A stretch of 64,000 bases of DNA from Acholoe squamosa (lineage: Eukaryota; Annelida; Polychaeta; Phyllodocida; Polynoidae), in NCBI GenBank assembly GCA_949317995.1, contig OX439043.1, positions 1 to 64,000 of the forward strand, written 5' to 3'. The translations under genes were made by a program, and so were the position numbers. The notes beneath the pieces are model-generated. The model had not been told where the DNA came from. It saw only the letters and a program-made list of their open reading frames with translations, and did not search any database. Shown piece by piece: positions 38,784 to 49,100 of this stretch; positions within the stretch are counted from its first letter, which is position 1; each line of letters begins with the position of its first letter.

Positions 38784-40523
38784 ATGGAGGCTAACTGGGA
38801 TAAACAATCAAATAGGTTATTTCAAAAAGTGCACATTTCTGAAAGATTTTTGCGGGGAGTAAAAAATGCACCTGAAGCACCCGCTCTATCAATAGAGCAA
38901 AGTCCAACCGTTGTTGCTTTAGCAGCATGTAACCTAGCTTATAAAATCGACACGGGAAATGAAAATAAAATGAGACAGTCCATGCTCCATTTAGTTGCAG
39001 ACAGTGGAATCGGGGTTGATGTATGGTATATCGACTTTGCGAGTCTGCTAAATGTTTTGCAATCATTGCGAAATGTTGGAGAGCGATACACTGAATCTAG
39101 TCTTCCTCCCTCATCAGAATATCTTCACAAAACTTTAACGTCAGATTGCACCCACTATTTTCTTCCGGATAAGTCCCTCCCCGTGAAAGGTAGCATAAAA
39201 TGTATGACAGAAACGGTTCAACCTTTGGGTGTTACTAATATAAACAGTGAGAACATGATATATACTCCCAACATGCATAGGTTTCATACAACAGTATTAA
39301 CAAAAGGCACCTGTAGAGGTAACACAGCCCTGGGAGATGAAGCTGTACCTTTTCGATTGCCTCACGATAAGATATCTGGCATGAAAAAAATTAACTCACA
39401 CTACAACCATGGCCACTTTGCAAAGCTTTATATGGTTGTTGGGCCAGACGATGAACTTCACTGTGGAGAACACGGTGACGTGGTTGTAGATAAACCACAA
39501 GCTAGCACTTCCACATACACAACTAGGAACGTAGAGGGCCATGAGGTTATTGACCAGTCATACACAGTAAGCTTTGTGTTTGCAGAGGCTGGGGAAACAG
39601 TCAAAAGTGTTATAGACAACGCCATAACTCGCTGTCGCACATACACCAACCTTAGCGATAACGCCTCCGTATACAGGGAGATGGCTGCCATTAGATTGGG
39701 TTACATACCTGACTCAGGACAGTCAACATTCTCTCAACTAACAGATAAGTATAACCGACCAACAAGTATTGAACTTGAAAACTTTATAGTAGATCCAGCT
39801 CCCTACTGGACATATAGGGTGTTTGATTACACAATAAGGTTTGGAAACGACCGTGGGTGGTTAGTAGATGATAACATTGCACAAAACGACATTGATATGA
39901 CTGGCAGCTATGATGCATTCGACAGCGTTAAAAGTAACAGCGGTAAATACTGGGATAACATAGGTCCTGGAAAAACAACAAATCCTAACACCTTGTCAAA
40001 AGTCAGCAAGCTTACACAAGACATTTCTAAAAACATGAAATACGAGCACAAAAAGACATCTGAGAAAAATTCTTCAAATCTGTCAGGGTCAAAAAAACAA
40101 AACTGGAAAGACTACGAGGTACGCTCCACTTTACCATACAATACAGAGCTAAACGACCGTGATGACTTATCTGAAAACAGTTTCACAGATTTTATGGATT
40201 TAGATAAGCCGCTGCCAATAGGCCATGACAGTCAGCAAAATGTTTTATCAACTAACGGCGATCCCACTTCCGATGACGACATGAAAAATCAATCACATCA
40301 CAGTGGCGACTTCACTGACACAAAAAAGGCGGCACGGTATGCATCTCTTAAAGAGTTTGATAACAAAGTAGTAAATACAAAAAATCAGGTATCACAGGAA
40401 GAGCTTATATTTACATCGTCCACTGCATCGAAGTCAGAAAAACAAAAAGACGCTTTAAAGCATAAAAAGGGGCAGCGATCTAAAAGAGTGCCAACGGGCA
40501 TAGTTATAACGGAAAAACAATGA
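38784..40523 (+). CDS. Hypothetical protein, 579 aa (candidate tegument or structural protein)
   Basis: Complete frame from ATG 38784. Residues 1-375 look like a compact globular domain (for example WYIDFASLLNVLQSLRNV and PAPYWTYRVFDYTIRFG). Residues about 375-579 are a disordered Lys/Asn/Ser/Asp-rich tail, typical of viral tegument proteins. There is no signal peptide or membrane segment. The stop overlaps the next start in an ATGA arrangement (40520-40523), suggesting coupled translation or a shared transcript. No family recognised. Confidence 0.75.
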   Translation: MEANWDKQSNRLFQKVHISERFLRGVKNAPEAPALSIEQSPTVVALAACNLAYKIDTGNENKMRQSMLHLVADSGIGVDVWYIDFASLLNVLQSLRNVGERYTESSLPPSSEYLHKTLTSDCTHYFLPDKSLPVKGSIKCMTETVQPLGVTNINSENMIYTPNMHRFHTTVLTKGTCRGNTALGDEAVPFRLPHDKISGMKKINSHYNHGHFAKLYMVVGPDDELHCGEHGDVVVDKPQASTSTYTTRNVEGHEVIDQSYTVSFVFAEAGETVKSVIDNAITRCRTYTNLSDNASVYREMAAIRLGYIPDSGQSTFSQLTDKYNRPTSIELENFIVDPAPYWTYRVFDYTIRFGNDRGWLVDDNIAQNDIDMTGSYDAFDSVKSNSGKYWDNIGPGKTTNPNTLSKVSKLTQDISKNMKYEHKKTSEKNSSNLSGSKKQNWKDYEVRSTLPYNTELNDRDDLSENSFTDFMDLDKPLPIGHDSQQNVLSTNGDPTSDDDMKNQSHHSGDFTDTKKAARYASLKEFDNKVVNTKNQVSQEELIFTSSTASKSEKQKDALKHKKGQRSKRVPTGIVITEKQ

Positions 40524-41287
40524 AGTTTTTGCAAAAATGGCACAAAAAAGTATGGAACATTGGAATTTCAAACCAGGCTCTGTTTAAAAACAAACGTAGG
40601 CAAGTAATCAACAGATCTAAAATAAAAAGAATGTCTACAGACATCCATCAGGTATACCCCGTGTACAATAAAAGCCTAAGAGAACTCATGCTACCCAGTG
40701 TTTATCAAATTATTTTAATGCCTACGATGTGCAAGCAAAATCTGTCCAAAACTCCAAGTGCTGACCTAAAAAGTAAACTATTGCCCAGTTACAAAATTAC
40801 AGACGAACCAACAAACAGTTTTGTTCAAAGTCACATAAATCCTTCTGTATCTGGCTATGATGTCGACCCTAACATGCAGTATGCATTACAAGCCATTTTT
40901 AACAGCCCTGAATGGCGTACAGTTCTATATTACATGGTCACTTTAAATGTTCCCGATTCCCAAACAATAGTACGCATACGCGATAAACGGTTGAAGGAAG
41001 TCATTGTAGAAAAAAGAGGAAAATATAACACGAAGCGGTCAGTAAACTTGGGACAACAAGTTTATAACATGGTTGAATCACTTAGAAATACAGAAAGAAA
41101 AGTGCCCGCTGATTTACAATCTATACAAAATGCCACAATAAGTGTTTACTTAGAAAACAGTGGTACGCTAGATTTTGTGATCCAACTTAAAACAACTATA
41201 CCGACTGTGCGCGATGTCGATGAAATGAAAGATCAATACATTAAATCGTTGCACAATATAACATGTCATAAATTCGTTGCCGGCTAA
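40520..41287 (+). CDS. Hypothetical protein, 255 aa
   Basis: Starts inside the last codons of the 579-aa gene (ATGA overlap). Basic N-terminus (KFLQKWHKKVW and KNKRRQVINRSKIKR, about 2-38) followed by a mixed alpha/beta region without a membrane segment. Start-stop overlap is unusual for a eukaryotic virus unless translation re-initiates, so the two proteins may act together. Family unknown. Confidence 0.7.
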   Translation: MKFLQKWHKKVWNIGISNQALFKNKRRQVINRSKIKRMSTDIHQVYPVYNKSLRELMLPSVYQIILMPTMCKQNLSKTPSADLKSKLLPSYKITDEPTNSFVQSHINPSVSGYDVDPNMQYALQAIFNSPEWRTVLYYMVTLNVPDSQTIVRIRDKRLKEVIVEKRGKYNTKRSVNLGQQVYNMVESLRNTERKVPADLQSIQNATISVYLENSGTLDFVIQLKTTIPTVRDVDEMKDQYIKSLHNITCHKFVAG

Positions 41288-41613
41288 TAGAAAATTAGAT
41301 TTAACCTTTAACATGAAAATATGCTGTCGTAATAACCCGCAATCTATCTACTCTTTTATCAGAGTAACATATCCAGTTCCCACGATCAACAATGGAAGCA
41401 GGCGTTACTTTAAAATGGTTAATCTTAAGAATTAATGGAGGTGCGATAAGGTACTTCCTTGAATCAATTTGTTACTCATCGGGCAAACAACAAAAACCTT
41501 GTTTTGGTATGGACGGGGATTACCCTCCTTTCCCATTGTGCAAAGCCCTATGTTAAGACAAACACAACAGGGCTTTGGAGGCAGTTCTCATAGGCTTTTG
41601 TGTCTGTCGGTCG
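41288..41613. other. Intergenic, no gene supported
   Basis: About 325 bp. A 40-codon frame starting at about 41313 (ATGAAAATATGCTG) is too short and featureless to call. No clear TATA box stands out. Confidence 0.45.
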
Positions 41614-43404
41614 ATGCCTGAATTGAACATCATGCTGCTTGCAATATTTCTCCTTATTGGAGGTTGTGGTGCATCCCTGTTACTGTCTAACGGAGTATAC
41701 GTACGAGAGACGGAAAACGCACGTGAAATTGGATCAACATGGACATTTTTAATTTCGCTGGGCTATCCATATTTGAAAGATGACTCCGGTGACATTTTTT
41801 TAATCAGCCAAACGATAGAGCACTTCAAAAATCAAAAGGAGTTCAAAGACAGATATATATGGTACCGCTCACGTCTCAGTAGAGTTCTGTATGCTAGACC
41901 TCCACGGTGGTATCCAAATCCTTTAGACAGTGTTTCATTTAAAGTACAACAATACCTACAGGAAATCGAATCGGTGAAACGAGAACAGGATACCCATGTT
42001 CATTTTAATGAAAAATGTATGACTGTGGTCAATGCTACAAGACGGATTAAACGTTTCTCCCAGCGCACAATAAATTTGGATGGGCACATGCCTATGAACT
42101 CAATTAGATCAACTATCACTGAATTGACCTCCGTCATGTATTTAAACAACAGCGACACTGCTAAAAGGCTTCTTCACAATATTCAAATAGCTATTGGCGA
42201 ACTGGAATATAGTCGCACGTTACAAAAACACATGGAACTTTTTTATGAAATGTTTTATCGGCAGCTCAGCAACACATTTTTGTCACCTGCTATTCTTTGG
42301 CCGGAAGTATTAAACCATGTTCTGAATGAACAGTTGTTACGGTTCAGAACAAGTAAACTGCATTTGGGCTGGTATTACAACAACTTAAAGGTGCGTTTCA
42401 TCGGAAGGGCGTACGGGGAGTACATATACGCCTTGGAAGTACCAACGTTTACAGCCCAGGAATTAAAGACATATTCACTTTTTGCTGTACCTGTGTACAC
42501 TGGCAATACACGTCTTTGGAGGCAAGTTAAAAATATTCCAAACAAGGTAGCTTTTATTGTTAACACTGACGTGATATTTGATAGAAATTCATGTTATGGT
42601 GAAAAACCGGAAGTGTGCGCAGTACCTGACTTTTACAAAAAAAACTACTGCATTTTAGGTATGATATTAGGACAAAGGGAATATTTAGTGTATTGTACAA
42701 TAAAACTTGTAACTTTAAACCCCAAAACCGTGTTTAAAGTAACACAAAGGGGGTGTTGCGCTATTATATCTGGAGATGCATTTTTAAACTTTAACAAAAC
42801 CTGCTCAAAAGGTCATGTATTCATGTCCATTGCAATTAACAACACCGTAACTATCACATCATTACCTCCCAATTGCTATGTGGAAACTGATTCTTTTGTG
42901 GTAAAAAGTCTTTGTGAGTCAAAAATTATTAGCTCTGAAGAACATTGTGCAGAAACAGACACGGCCCTGTCACTTAATGTAACGCTAAAGCCTAATGGGT
43001 ATACAGCAAACCCAACAATTGATGAGTGGGAAAAAACGGTGTCTCTGCAGGCTTTTATAACAATAACAGGTACGCTATTAGCAATCTTTGTCGTTGTTTT
43101 ATTTTCATGTACACTGTGTCATTGCATTAGAAGCACTTCTAAAAGTATAAGACGTAGTAATTTTAGCAATGTAAGAAATCCTACTGGCATATTTGCCGGT
43201 TCTCCCCCTCCTGCTCCTTGTTTTTCCCCTCCACCTTCTGTTCCTCCTCCTCCCCGTCCTCCTTTTGAGGTAAATATTATGGAATTACAACCAGTAACTC
43301 TGGGTGCATATAACATAACAAGTGTTGCTTCTGGTTCGTCAGAGTTAAAGCATGTATATGAACCCGGTGACGTAGACAGGGATGGTTATTTAACACCTAT
43401 ATGA
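41614..43404 (+). CDS. F-type class I fusion glycoprotein 2
   Basis: A 596-residue type I membrane protein; the ATG at 41614 gives a clean signal peptide (MPELNIMLLAIFLLIGGCGA), while the longer frame starts at TTG. After it comes a GVYVRETENAREIGSTWTF block equivalent to the GVVF and HTFA region of the sister proteins, then a basic furin-like RRIKR (143-147). A long helical region follows, then a cysteine-rich membrane-proximal half. A transmembrane segment lies at about 485-512 (ITGTLLAIFVVVLFSC). The cytoplasmic tail is unusually long for this trio (about 80 residues), with a proline-rich run (SPPPAP, PPSVPPPPRPP) and YEPGDVDRDGY near the end, possible SH3- and endocytic-adaptor binding. 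It is the most diverged of the three. Confidence 0.7.
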   Translation: MPELNIMLLAIFLLIGGCGASLLLSNGVYVRETENAREIGSTWTFLISLGYPYLKDDSGDIFLISQTIEHFKNQKEFKDRYIWYRSRLSRVLYARPPRWYPNPLDSVSFKVQQYLQEIESVKREQDTHVHFNEKCMTVVNATRRIKRFSQRTINLDGHMPMNSIRSTITELTSVMYLNNSDTAKRLLHNIQIAIGELEYSRTLQKHMELFYEMFYRQLSNTFLSPAILWPEVLNHVLNEQLLRFRTSKLHLGWYYNNLKVRFIGRAYGEYIYALEVPTFTAQELKTYSLFAVPVYTGNTRLWRQVKNIPNKVAFIVNTDVIFDRNSCYGEKPEVCAVPDFYKKNYCILGMILGQREYLVYCTIKLVTLNPKTVFKVTQRGCCAIISGDAFLNFNKTCSKGHVFMSIAINNTVTITSLPPNCYVETDSFVVKSLCESKIISSEEHCAETDTALSLNVTLKPNGYTANPTIDEWEKTVSLQAFITITGTLLAIFVVVLFSCTLCHCIRSTSKSIRRSNFSNVRNPTGIFAGSPPPAPCFSPPPSVPPPPRPPFEVNIMELQPVTLGAYNITSVASGSSELKHVYEPGDVDRDGYLTPI

Positions 43405-43499
43405 ACTTTCCAGCATTATTTTTTCATGTCTCTTTTAACGCATTATACATAATCCTGTTTAAATATATTTATTAAAGTATTTTTACTCACGGATGGTGA

Positions 43500-43505
43500 A
43501 ATAAA
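43500..43505 (+). terminator. Polyadenylation signal, glycoprotein 2
   Basis: AATAAA about 95 bp downstream of the glycoprotein 2 stop and 55 bp before the ATG of glycoprotein 3. Confidence 0.45.
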
Positions 43506-43559
43506 ACCTCAAGATAAAAAAAGGGGTCAGGTTTTATTTTTTTAAATTATGTAACAAAC

Positions 43560-45938
43560 ATGTCTCTTGTAGGCATTAAATTAACTGCCTTTTTTTTGCA
43601 TTTATGGTTATGGATCATTCAACCATGCAGCGGGATAAACCAGCCAGACTACAGATTAACAATACTTAAGCCGGGATACGGTGTAAATTTCAATCGAGTG
43701 GATCACATTGTGGCAGACGGGGGTGCATCATATTACACTCACACATGGGCTTTGGCCTGGCCAAATATCAAATACGAAGTTGTTCCCAATTTTTCATGTA
43801 CCCAGGCATCAAAGTGGGGCGAAATTTGCCTGGCCGTTCAAAGATATATAACGGAAACAAACCTATATGCATATGAGACATTGTTACATACACAACGGCT
43901 TTTTGACGAGTGTAAGGTTATAGTTCCCCCCGTCAGCAACAGTTCTCTCTTTTGGCAACAAAAACATGCAATCTTCCATGTAAGTAAGCAGCATGACAAT
44001 AAATCTAGAACTAAAAGGACTACAAAAGATAATATTGATGCAAACCTTCCTTTATGGCTGAAACCTAACAATTTAGACAAAATAGTCGACAATCTTCTAC
44101 CTACACGTAAAATGGGACAAGCGTTTGCAGACCTGTTTAACGTCCCTGGCCCTAGGGCTCTAAGACAATTAAAAGAACATCTTCGTAATTTAGGATCGGC
44201 CGAGTATGAAAACATCAAGGGAATAAACCAGTTTAATCATGATATTGCCTCATTTTCTCAGGTTGCACGTGAGGAAATAGATAATCTTGTAGCTTCCTTA
44301 AATCGTTCCAATCATATGCTTAAAAATACCAAACAAAACATGCAGTATTCCTATTCTGTAATAGGAAACAGAGAAAACCGGTTAAAAAAAAAGTTAAATT
44401 TCCTCAATTACATAACCCTTGAAATGGTCTCCAAAGTCATTCCTTATGTGAGTGACACCTATAGAGCATTATCGCAACAGGAAACCATAGTGGAAGAATG
44501 GTTAAAAGGCTTAATTGAGTTAACGAGCGGGTTTATTTCCCCTCTTTTAATTTCAGAGCAAGATGTAAAAAATGTCCTGCAACACATAACGGAGGTTGTA
44601 CTGCAAAAGCCAATGTTTTCTGACTTTCAACTACCCTCGCACGATGTCAGTTATTATTACAAACTGAAAAAAGTAGCTTACACACACATTTTTAACCATG
44701 GGAACAACAACAAAAAAGGTAGCACACTGTACATTAGTCTTAGCATACCACTATATCGTGTGAGTGGTGTAATGCCAGTTTACCGCATTGACACATACCC
44801 TGTGCCAACCACTGCAGGCACCACACAGTCCCGCTCACCTAGTGGTCGATTGGGCTATACTTTGCTCAAAAACCTGCCTGCTTTTATTGCAGTAAACTTT
44901 AACTTGGAAACATACATGGAGTTAACAGAAAACCTTTTTCTTTCATGCGGCGGTCGTCCAAATGCACGAGTCTGTTCTGCAGGAATGCCCTCCTTAAAAA
45001 AAAAGCGCAGCGGTAATACATCCTGTGCCTTTGCCTTGTTTATTGAAGACAAGGAACAAATATTAAAAACATGTGACTTTCGCTATGTTAATACTGATCA
45101 ATGGAAACCTTTGGGTTCGGCGGTACAGTTAACTGCAGACTCAACTTTCCTCATGCATGCATCTCAACATTATCCAACAGGTGACCGTTGGATAATGTCA
45201 TGTCCCATGTCCACCAAAAACACACAGCCGCCAGTTAATGTGTGCAACATGTGTAGAATCACCGTTCCGTGTCAATGCACGCTGACCGGAAGAGATTTTC
45301 TTTTACCCGCACGCTATACTGGATGCGATGTCATAAAAACCAGTGAGAGCACAAAGGTAAATTACATGCATCATGTAAACAGTGTTATGATACAAAGTCT
45401 GTTCCCTAAGTCCGATCAAGCCAAGTATATGTCGTATCGCAGTTTCAGCCAACGTACAAGTCCGCCATTTCGGCAACCGGACATTAAGTTTCATGTTCCT
45501 GACAATGTGGAAAAGTATATTTCCATCGCAAACAAGTTTTCAGCTGATTTAAAAAAAACATTGAAAGCCCAAAAAAAGAATTCAACATTATTCCTCTCTA
45601 AAGTGGATGCGGCAGAGAAAAAAGCACTTGATTTCAGTGATCAAACAGTGGACAGGGCAGGTAACATTGGCAAGGCATTTTCAGATTTTTTCAATGGTAT
45701 TTTTGGGGGAAATTTTGGAATTATTTTATCTATAGTTTTTTCTCCTTTAGGGTTGGTATCAATAGCCTTTATATTGTCAACCTTTCAATTTCTACCCGTC
45801 GTTATAACAAACATCTATATACGAACAAGAACAGCAAAAGCTAAACAAACATATTCAATGGTCGTACTATCCGACAGTGTTAAATGTAACAAAACCAGGA
45901 AGGAGGTAGAAAACGGTTGTGTTTACTATACATTGTAA
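43560..45938 (+). CDS. F-type class I fusion glycoprotein 3
   Basis: A 792-residue type I membrane protein. Signal peptide about 1-25 (hydrophobic, ending QPCSG), HTWALAWPNI block (61-70), furin-like RTKR (150-153), and an N-terminal heptad region. Following segments match glycoprotein 1: IPLYRVSGVMPVYRID, LPAFIAV, CNMCRITVPCQCTLTG and RYTGCD. A glycine-rich segment (FNGIFGGNFG) and a long hydrophobic stretch (about 718-752) anchor the protein; the tail (about 40 residues) is basic then contains a YSMVV and CVYYTL motif. Fusion or attachment role in entry. The genes for glycoproteins 2 and 3 are adjacent on the same strand, which suggests local duplication and divergence. Confidence 0.75.
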   Translation: MSLVGIKLTAFFLHLWLWIIQPCSGINQPDYRLTILKPGYGVNFNRVDHIVADGGASYYTHTWALAWPNIKYEVVPNFSCTQASKWGEICLAVQRYITETNLYAYETLLHTQRLFDECKVIVPPVSNSSLFWQQKHAIFHVSKQHDNKSRTKRTTKDNIDANLPLWLKPNNLDKIVDNLLPTRKMGQAFADLFNVPGPRALRQLKEHLRNLGSAEYENIKGINQFNHDIASFSQVAREEIDNLVASLNRSNHMLKNTKQNMQYSYSVIGNRENRLKKKLNFLNYITLEMVSKVIPYVSDTYRALSQQETIVEEWLKGLIELTSGFISPLLISEQDVKNVLQHITEVVLQKPMFSDFQLPSHDVSYYYKLKKVAYTHIFNHGNNNKKGSTLYISLSIPLYRVSGVMPVYRIDTYPVPTTAGTTQSRSPSGRLGYTLLKNLPAFIAVNFNLETYMELTENLFLSCGGRPNARVCSAGMPSLKKKRSGNTSCAFALFIEDKEQILKTCDFRYVNTDQWKPLGSAVQLTADSTFLMHASQHYPTGDRWIMSCPMSTKNTQPPVNVCNMCRITVPCQCTLTGRDFLLPARYTGCDVIKTSESTKVNYMHHVNSVMIQSLFPKSDQAKYMSYRSFSQRTSPPFRQPDIKFHVPDNVEKYISIANKFSADLKKTLKAQKKNSTLFLSKVDAAEKKALDFSDQTVDRAGNIGKAFSDFFNGIFGGNFGIILSIVFSPLGLVSIAFILSTFQFLPVVITNIYIRTRTAKAKQTYSMVVLSDSVKCNKTRKEVENGCVYYTL

Positions 45939-46183
45939 CTTTATTTCTTAACAGAAAATTAATAATCGCTACACATAATGAAAGTATAATATTATAATAA
46001 TTATGTTTATTACGTCCACAGGTTACACTTAATGTTATTCCCAACTAACTATATCATTACAGTTTCTTTTATCGTTATACTGTTTTATAAAATAACCGAT
46101 AATTAAATAAACGGTTTTACATAAATTAACACACAAACCTCACTACTATATTTAATCAAAACACAAATCCATCATTAATGTTA
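45939..46183. other. Convergent 3' region
   Basis: AT-rich spacer between convergent genes, about 245 bp. TTTATT near 46003-46008 reads AATAAA on the minus strand, a candidate poly(A) signal for the gene at 46184. Confidence 0.5.
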
Positions 46184-49100
46184 TTACAGGTCATTATCAT
46201 CGTCATCATCATCATCATCATCATCGTCATCGTCATCATCACTGTCTAACCAAATGTTGTCGCACAACGACCCGTTAATCATAGCGGGGTTAAATTCAAA
46301 CCCATCAAGCTGTTTGGAAGCATCAAAGCATCCCCTCAAAGCAGTACAAATATGTGGCAAAAGCATCGTTTTAAATAATTTACCTTCTTTCTCATCTACA
46401 CGATGAGCTTTTAAGCAACTTTCATAAACCTGTTCCTCTGAACATTCTTCGGGCGTAGTCGGAAGCCATGGTTTATAGTAGCTAACCAAACCTGGCATAA
46501 TGGTCGACAAGTTCTTTAAAGCATAGGAAATGAAAGCATCTAAAGAGCGACTTTCTATTTCTAAACTAATAGCATGCACTGTTTTCTCCAAAACACGGTT
46601 GTTAACTTTAACAAGTGGTATGCAGGCTACATGGTTGTGCTGTCCTCCACTGCATGTCTTTACAACTGCATGCAAAACAGGAGCAACACTAGAAGTAATG
46701 CTCCCTCCTCCCCTGGCAGTAGTGTACACTGTCGAATTTCCATGGGTGGATGTGTAGCTGGACATGTTCATTAGCATCATAATTTGTGATGCCTGTGGAC
46801 GCTTGACATCAGTCGAGGATGTAAACTTCTTCCCATTGTCCCCAAAATAGGAAGTAATGGTTGGCTTGAGTCTTTCTTGTTTACTTTCATCCTTTCGCAC
46901 ATTTATGTTACAGTCATCTGAACCTACAAATAACCTTAAGGAGGCAGCTACAATTGATAAAAGAGCATGGTTGTCACGTTCAAGATCGGAAACACCAAGC
47001 TTTACCTCAGTTGCAGGAGAATACAATTCTGATGCTAACATTAATACGTATAGACCAGAGGCCAGTGTCACATCGTTCTTTGCTACCGTTTCAAAAATTC
47101 GAACTACACTCTTATATGTAATTACACTATTAGCTAAAGCATTAAATGTCTTATCAAAAATATCTTTTTCAACGTCTACATATTCTGAAAGTATTTCCAC
47201 CACTCTTTTCATGTTGTTTAAAGACTGCAACAGCGCATTTCTGACCATTAGGAAAAATTCATGCATAACCAGGTTGTTATCGCCCCCGAGTGTTGGACTT
47301 TTCCTTGATGAAATGTAGTGACTGACAATTTTTATAAGGTCGTTTTTCTTTGTTATGTCCATGAACTGTGGGGTGCCCACACGTGTAAATTTTAAGTTTT
47401 CATCTCTTAAAATGGTAGCCAACTCCTCAGGTGATCTAGGAGTGTCAACAAGTGAAAAACCTGAAGAGCTAGTGTTAAGTAAGTTTTGGGGAACAAATAT
47501 GCCTTCGAGGCCATTTCCGTAGTAATCAGTCTCGTCATCAACAGCCTCCATGGTGGTTACGGCACTGCTCTCCTTGTAGGCAAACTCTGTTGCATCTAGT
47601 GCAATTTTTAATTTCATTGGCAGGTAGACAGAATAGTTCACAGTAACATCGGTAGCTGGTTTTTCAGTTACCCTCATTGTTAACTGCTCAGTACCCGTGC
47701 CAAAGGTAGGTACATGAATTTTAGCTGTTCCTTCTATAAGTTCTGCATAAGGACCACTTGAATCTGCCAGTTGTGCCTTTACATTATCCTCTTTAGGTTG
47801 TAGTTCAGATGCTAAAATGCATGATCTGGACTCAAGTGTGTGCCGGATTATTTCATAACAGGAGAGCATGCTAGAGCGGTTGTTTAAAGAATCACCTCCA
47901 TGAAGGTCAATCCATGAAAGAAATTCCTTTTTTGTTCTTTTAGTGTTATGGACTATTTGTGAATAGTCTGTGTCAAGTTCCTCCGGTGTCATATCAAGCA
48001 ACTCTGCAACAGTTGTGTGGACTTTTGAAATAAAAACCGGTATGCGTTTTAAAAAGGATGTCATAATCCTCGCTAGTATGCTGTTAGAATCATCATTTCC
48101 TAGGATTTTGTCATCTTGAGGATTGCATCCAAATAAGATCTTGTTCACTGCCAACATGAATTGAGCTTTCTTCACGGCGGGATTTTTTTTCCATTTTTTT
48201 ATAATACGGGCAAACGGTAAACTAAAATGTTTTGTTTTCACATTTTGTGGGATGAACTCGTCACATGTCACCTTGTACAGTAACGACCGGACAAAATCAT
48301 TCATTTTATGATTGCTGTTAAAATCCTTTAATTTGTTATCGTCACATATCTTCACTCTTTTGTTTTTAGGCTCGCCGCTTACTTTACAGTACATGGTGCT
48401 GGTGTCATATTGCATTTCCCCTTTTTTGCCTAGCATATTCCCATTTTTTTGGCAGTTTTCATTTTCCTCATCGTTGTCGTCGTCTTCATCGTGGTCTGTT
48501 TCCCAACCTGTGTTATGGTTATATGCCTTTGAGTGTCCCGCCTTGCTTGCCGGAGGTATGCTAACGTAATCAGTGTTTAAAACTTTTGCTTGTCTTAACA
48601 TCACTGGTGTAGGATCGGCCTTCATTAACGGAATCAAAGGTTTTGCATCTGTTAACAATACAGTTTTTAAACGCTCATTACAGTCATTCACGGTGCCGGT
48701 AACAGATGCTCTTAAATCCCGCGGCTCAACAGTATTGTTGCCCTGTCCGTCAGACCTTACCCATAAATATTGTTTGTCAAACAAGAAAGCACCTTTTAAA
48801 TCTGCTTCCAACATTTGTGTTTCCGGTTCAGACAGGGTAACCTCTCTCTTCATTTTCGCTTTGACATTTTTTACCAGCCAAGACAAATGCTTCCCTTCTT
48901 GATAGGTGGACAAAAGGTCCTTATTTTCACCAGGAATTATAGGGTCCTGAGGGTCTTTATTCTCATTTTCTACCATGTTAGTGCCCTCAGATAGACCATC
49001 CTTCCCTGCTATGTCACTTTGGTTTGGTTTCTTTTGTCCTTTAAATCCATTTACACGACCTTGATGACGAATGGCAATTTTTCCAAAGTGACCTGAAGAA

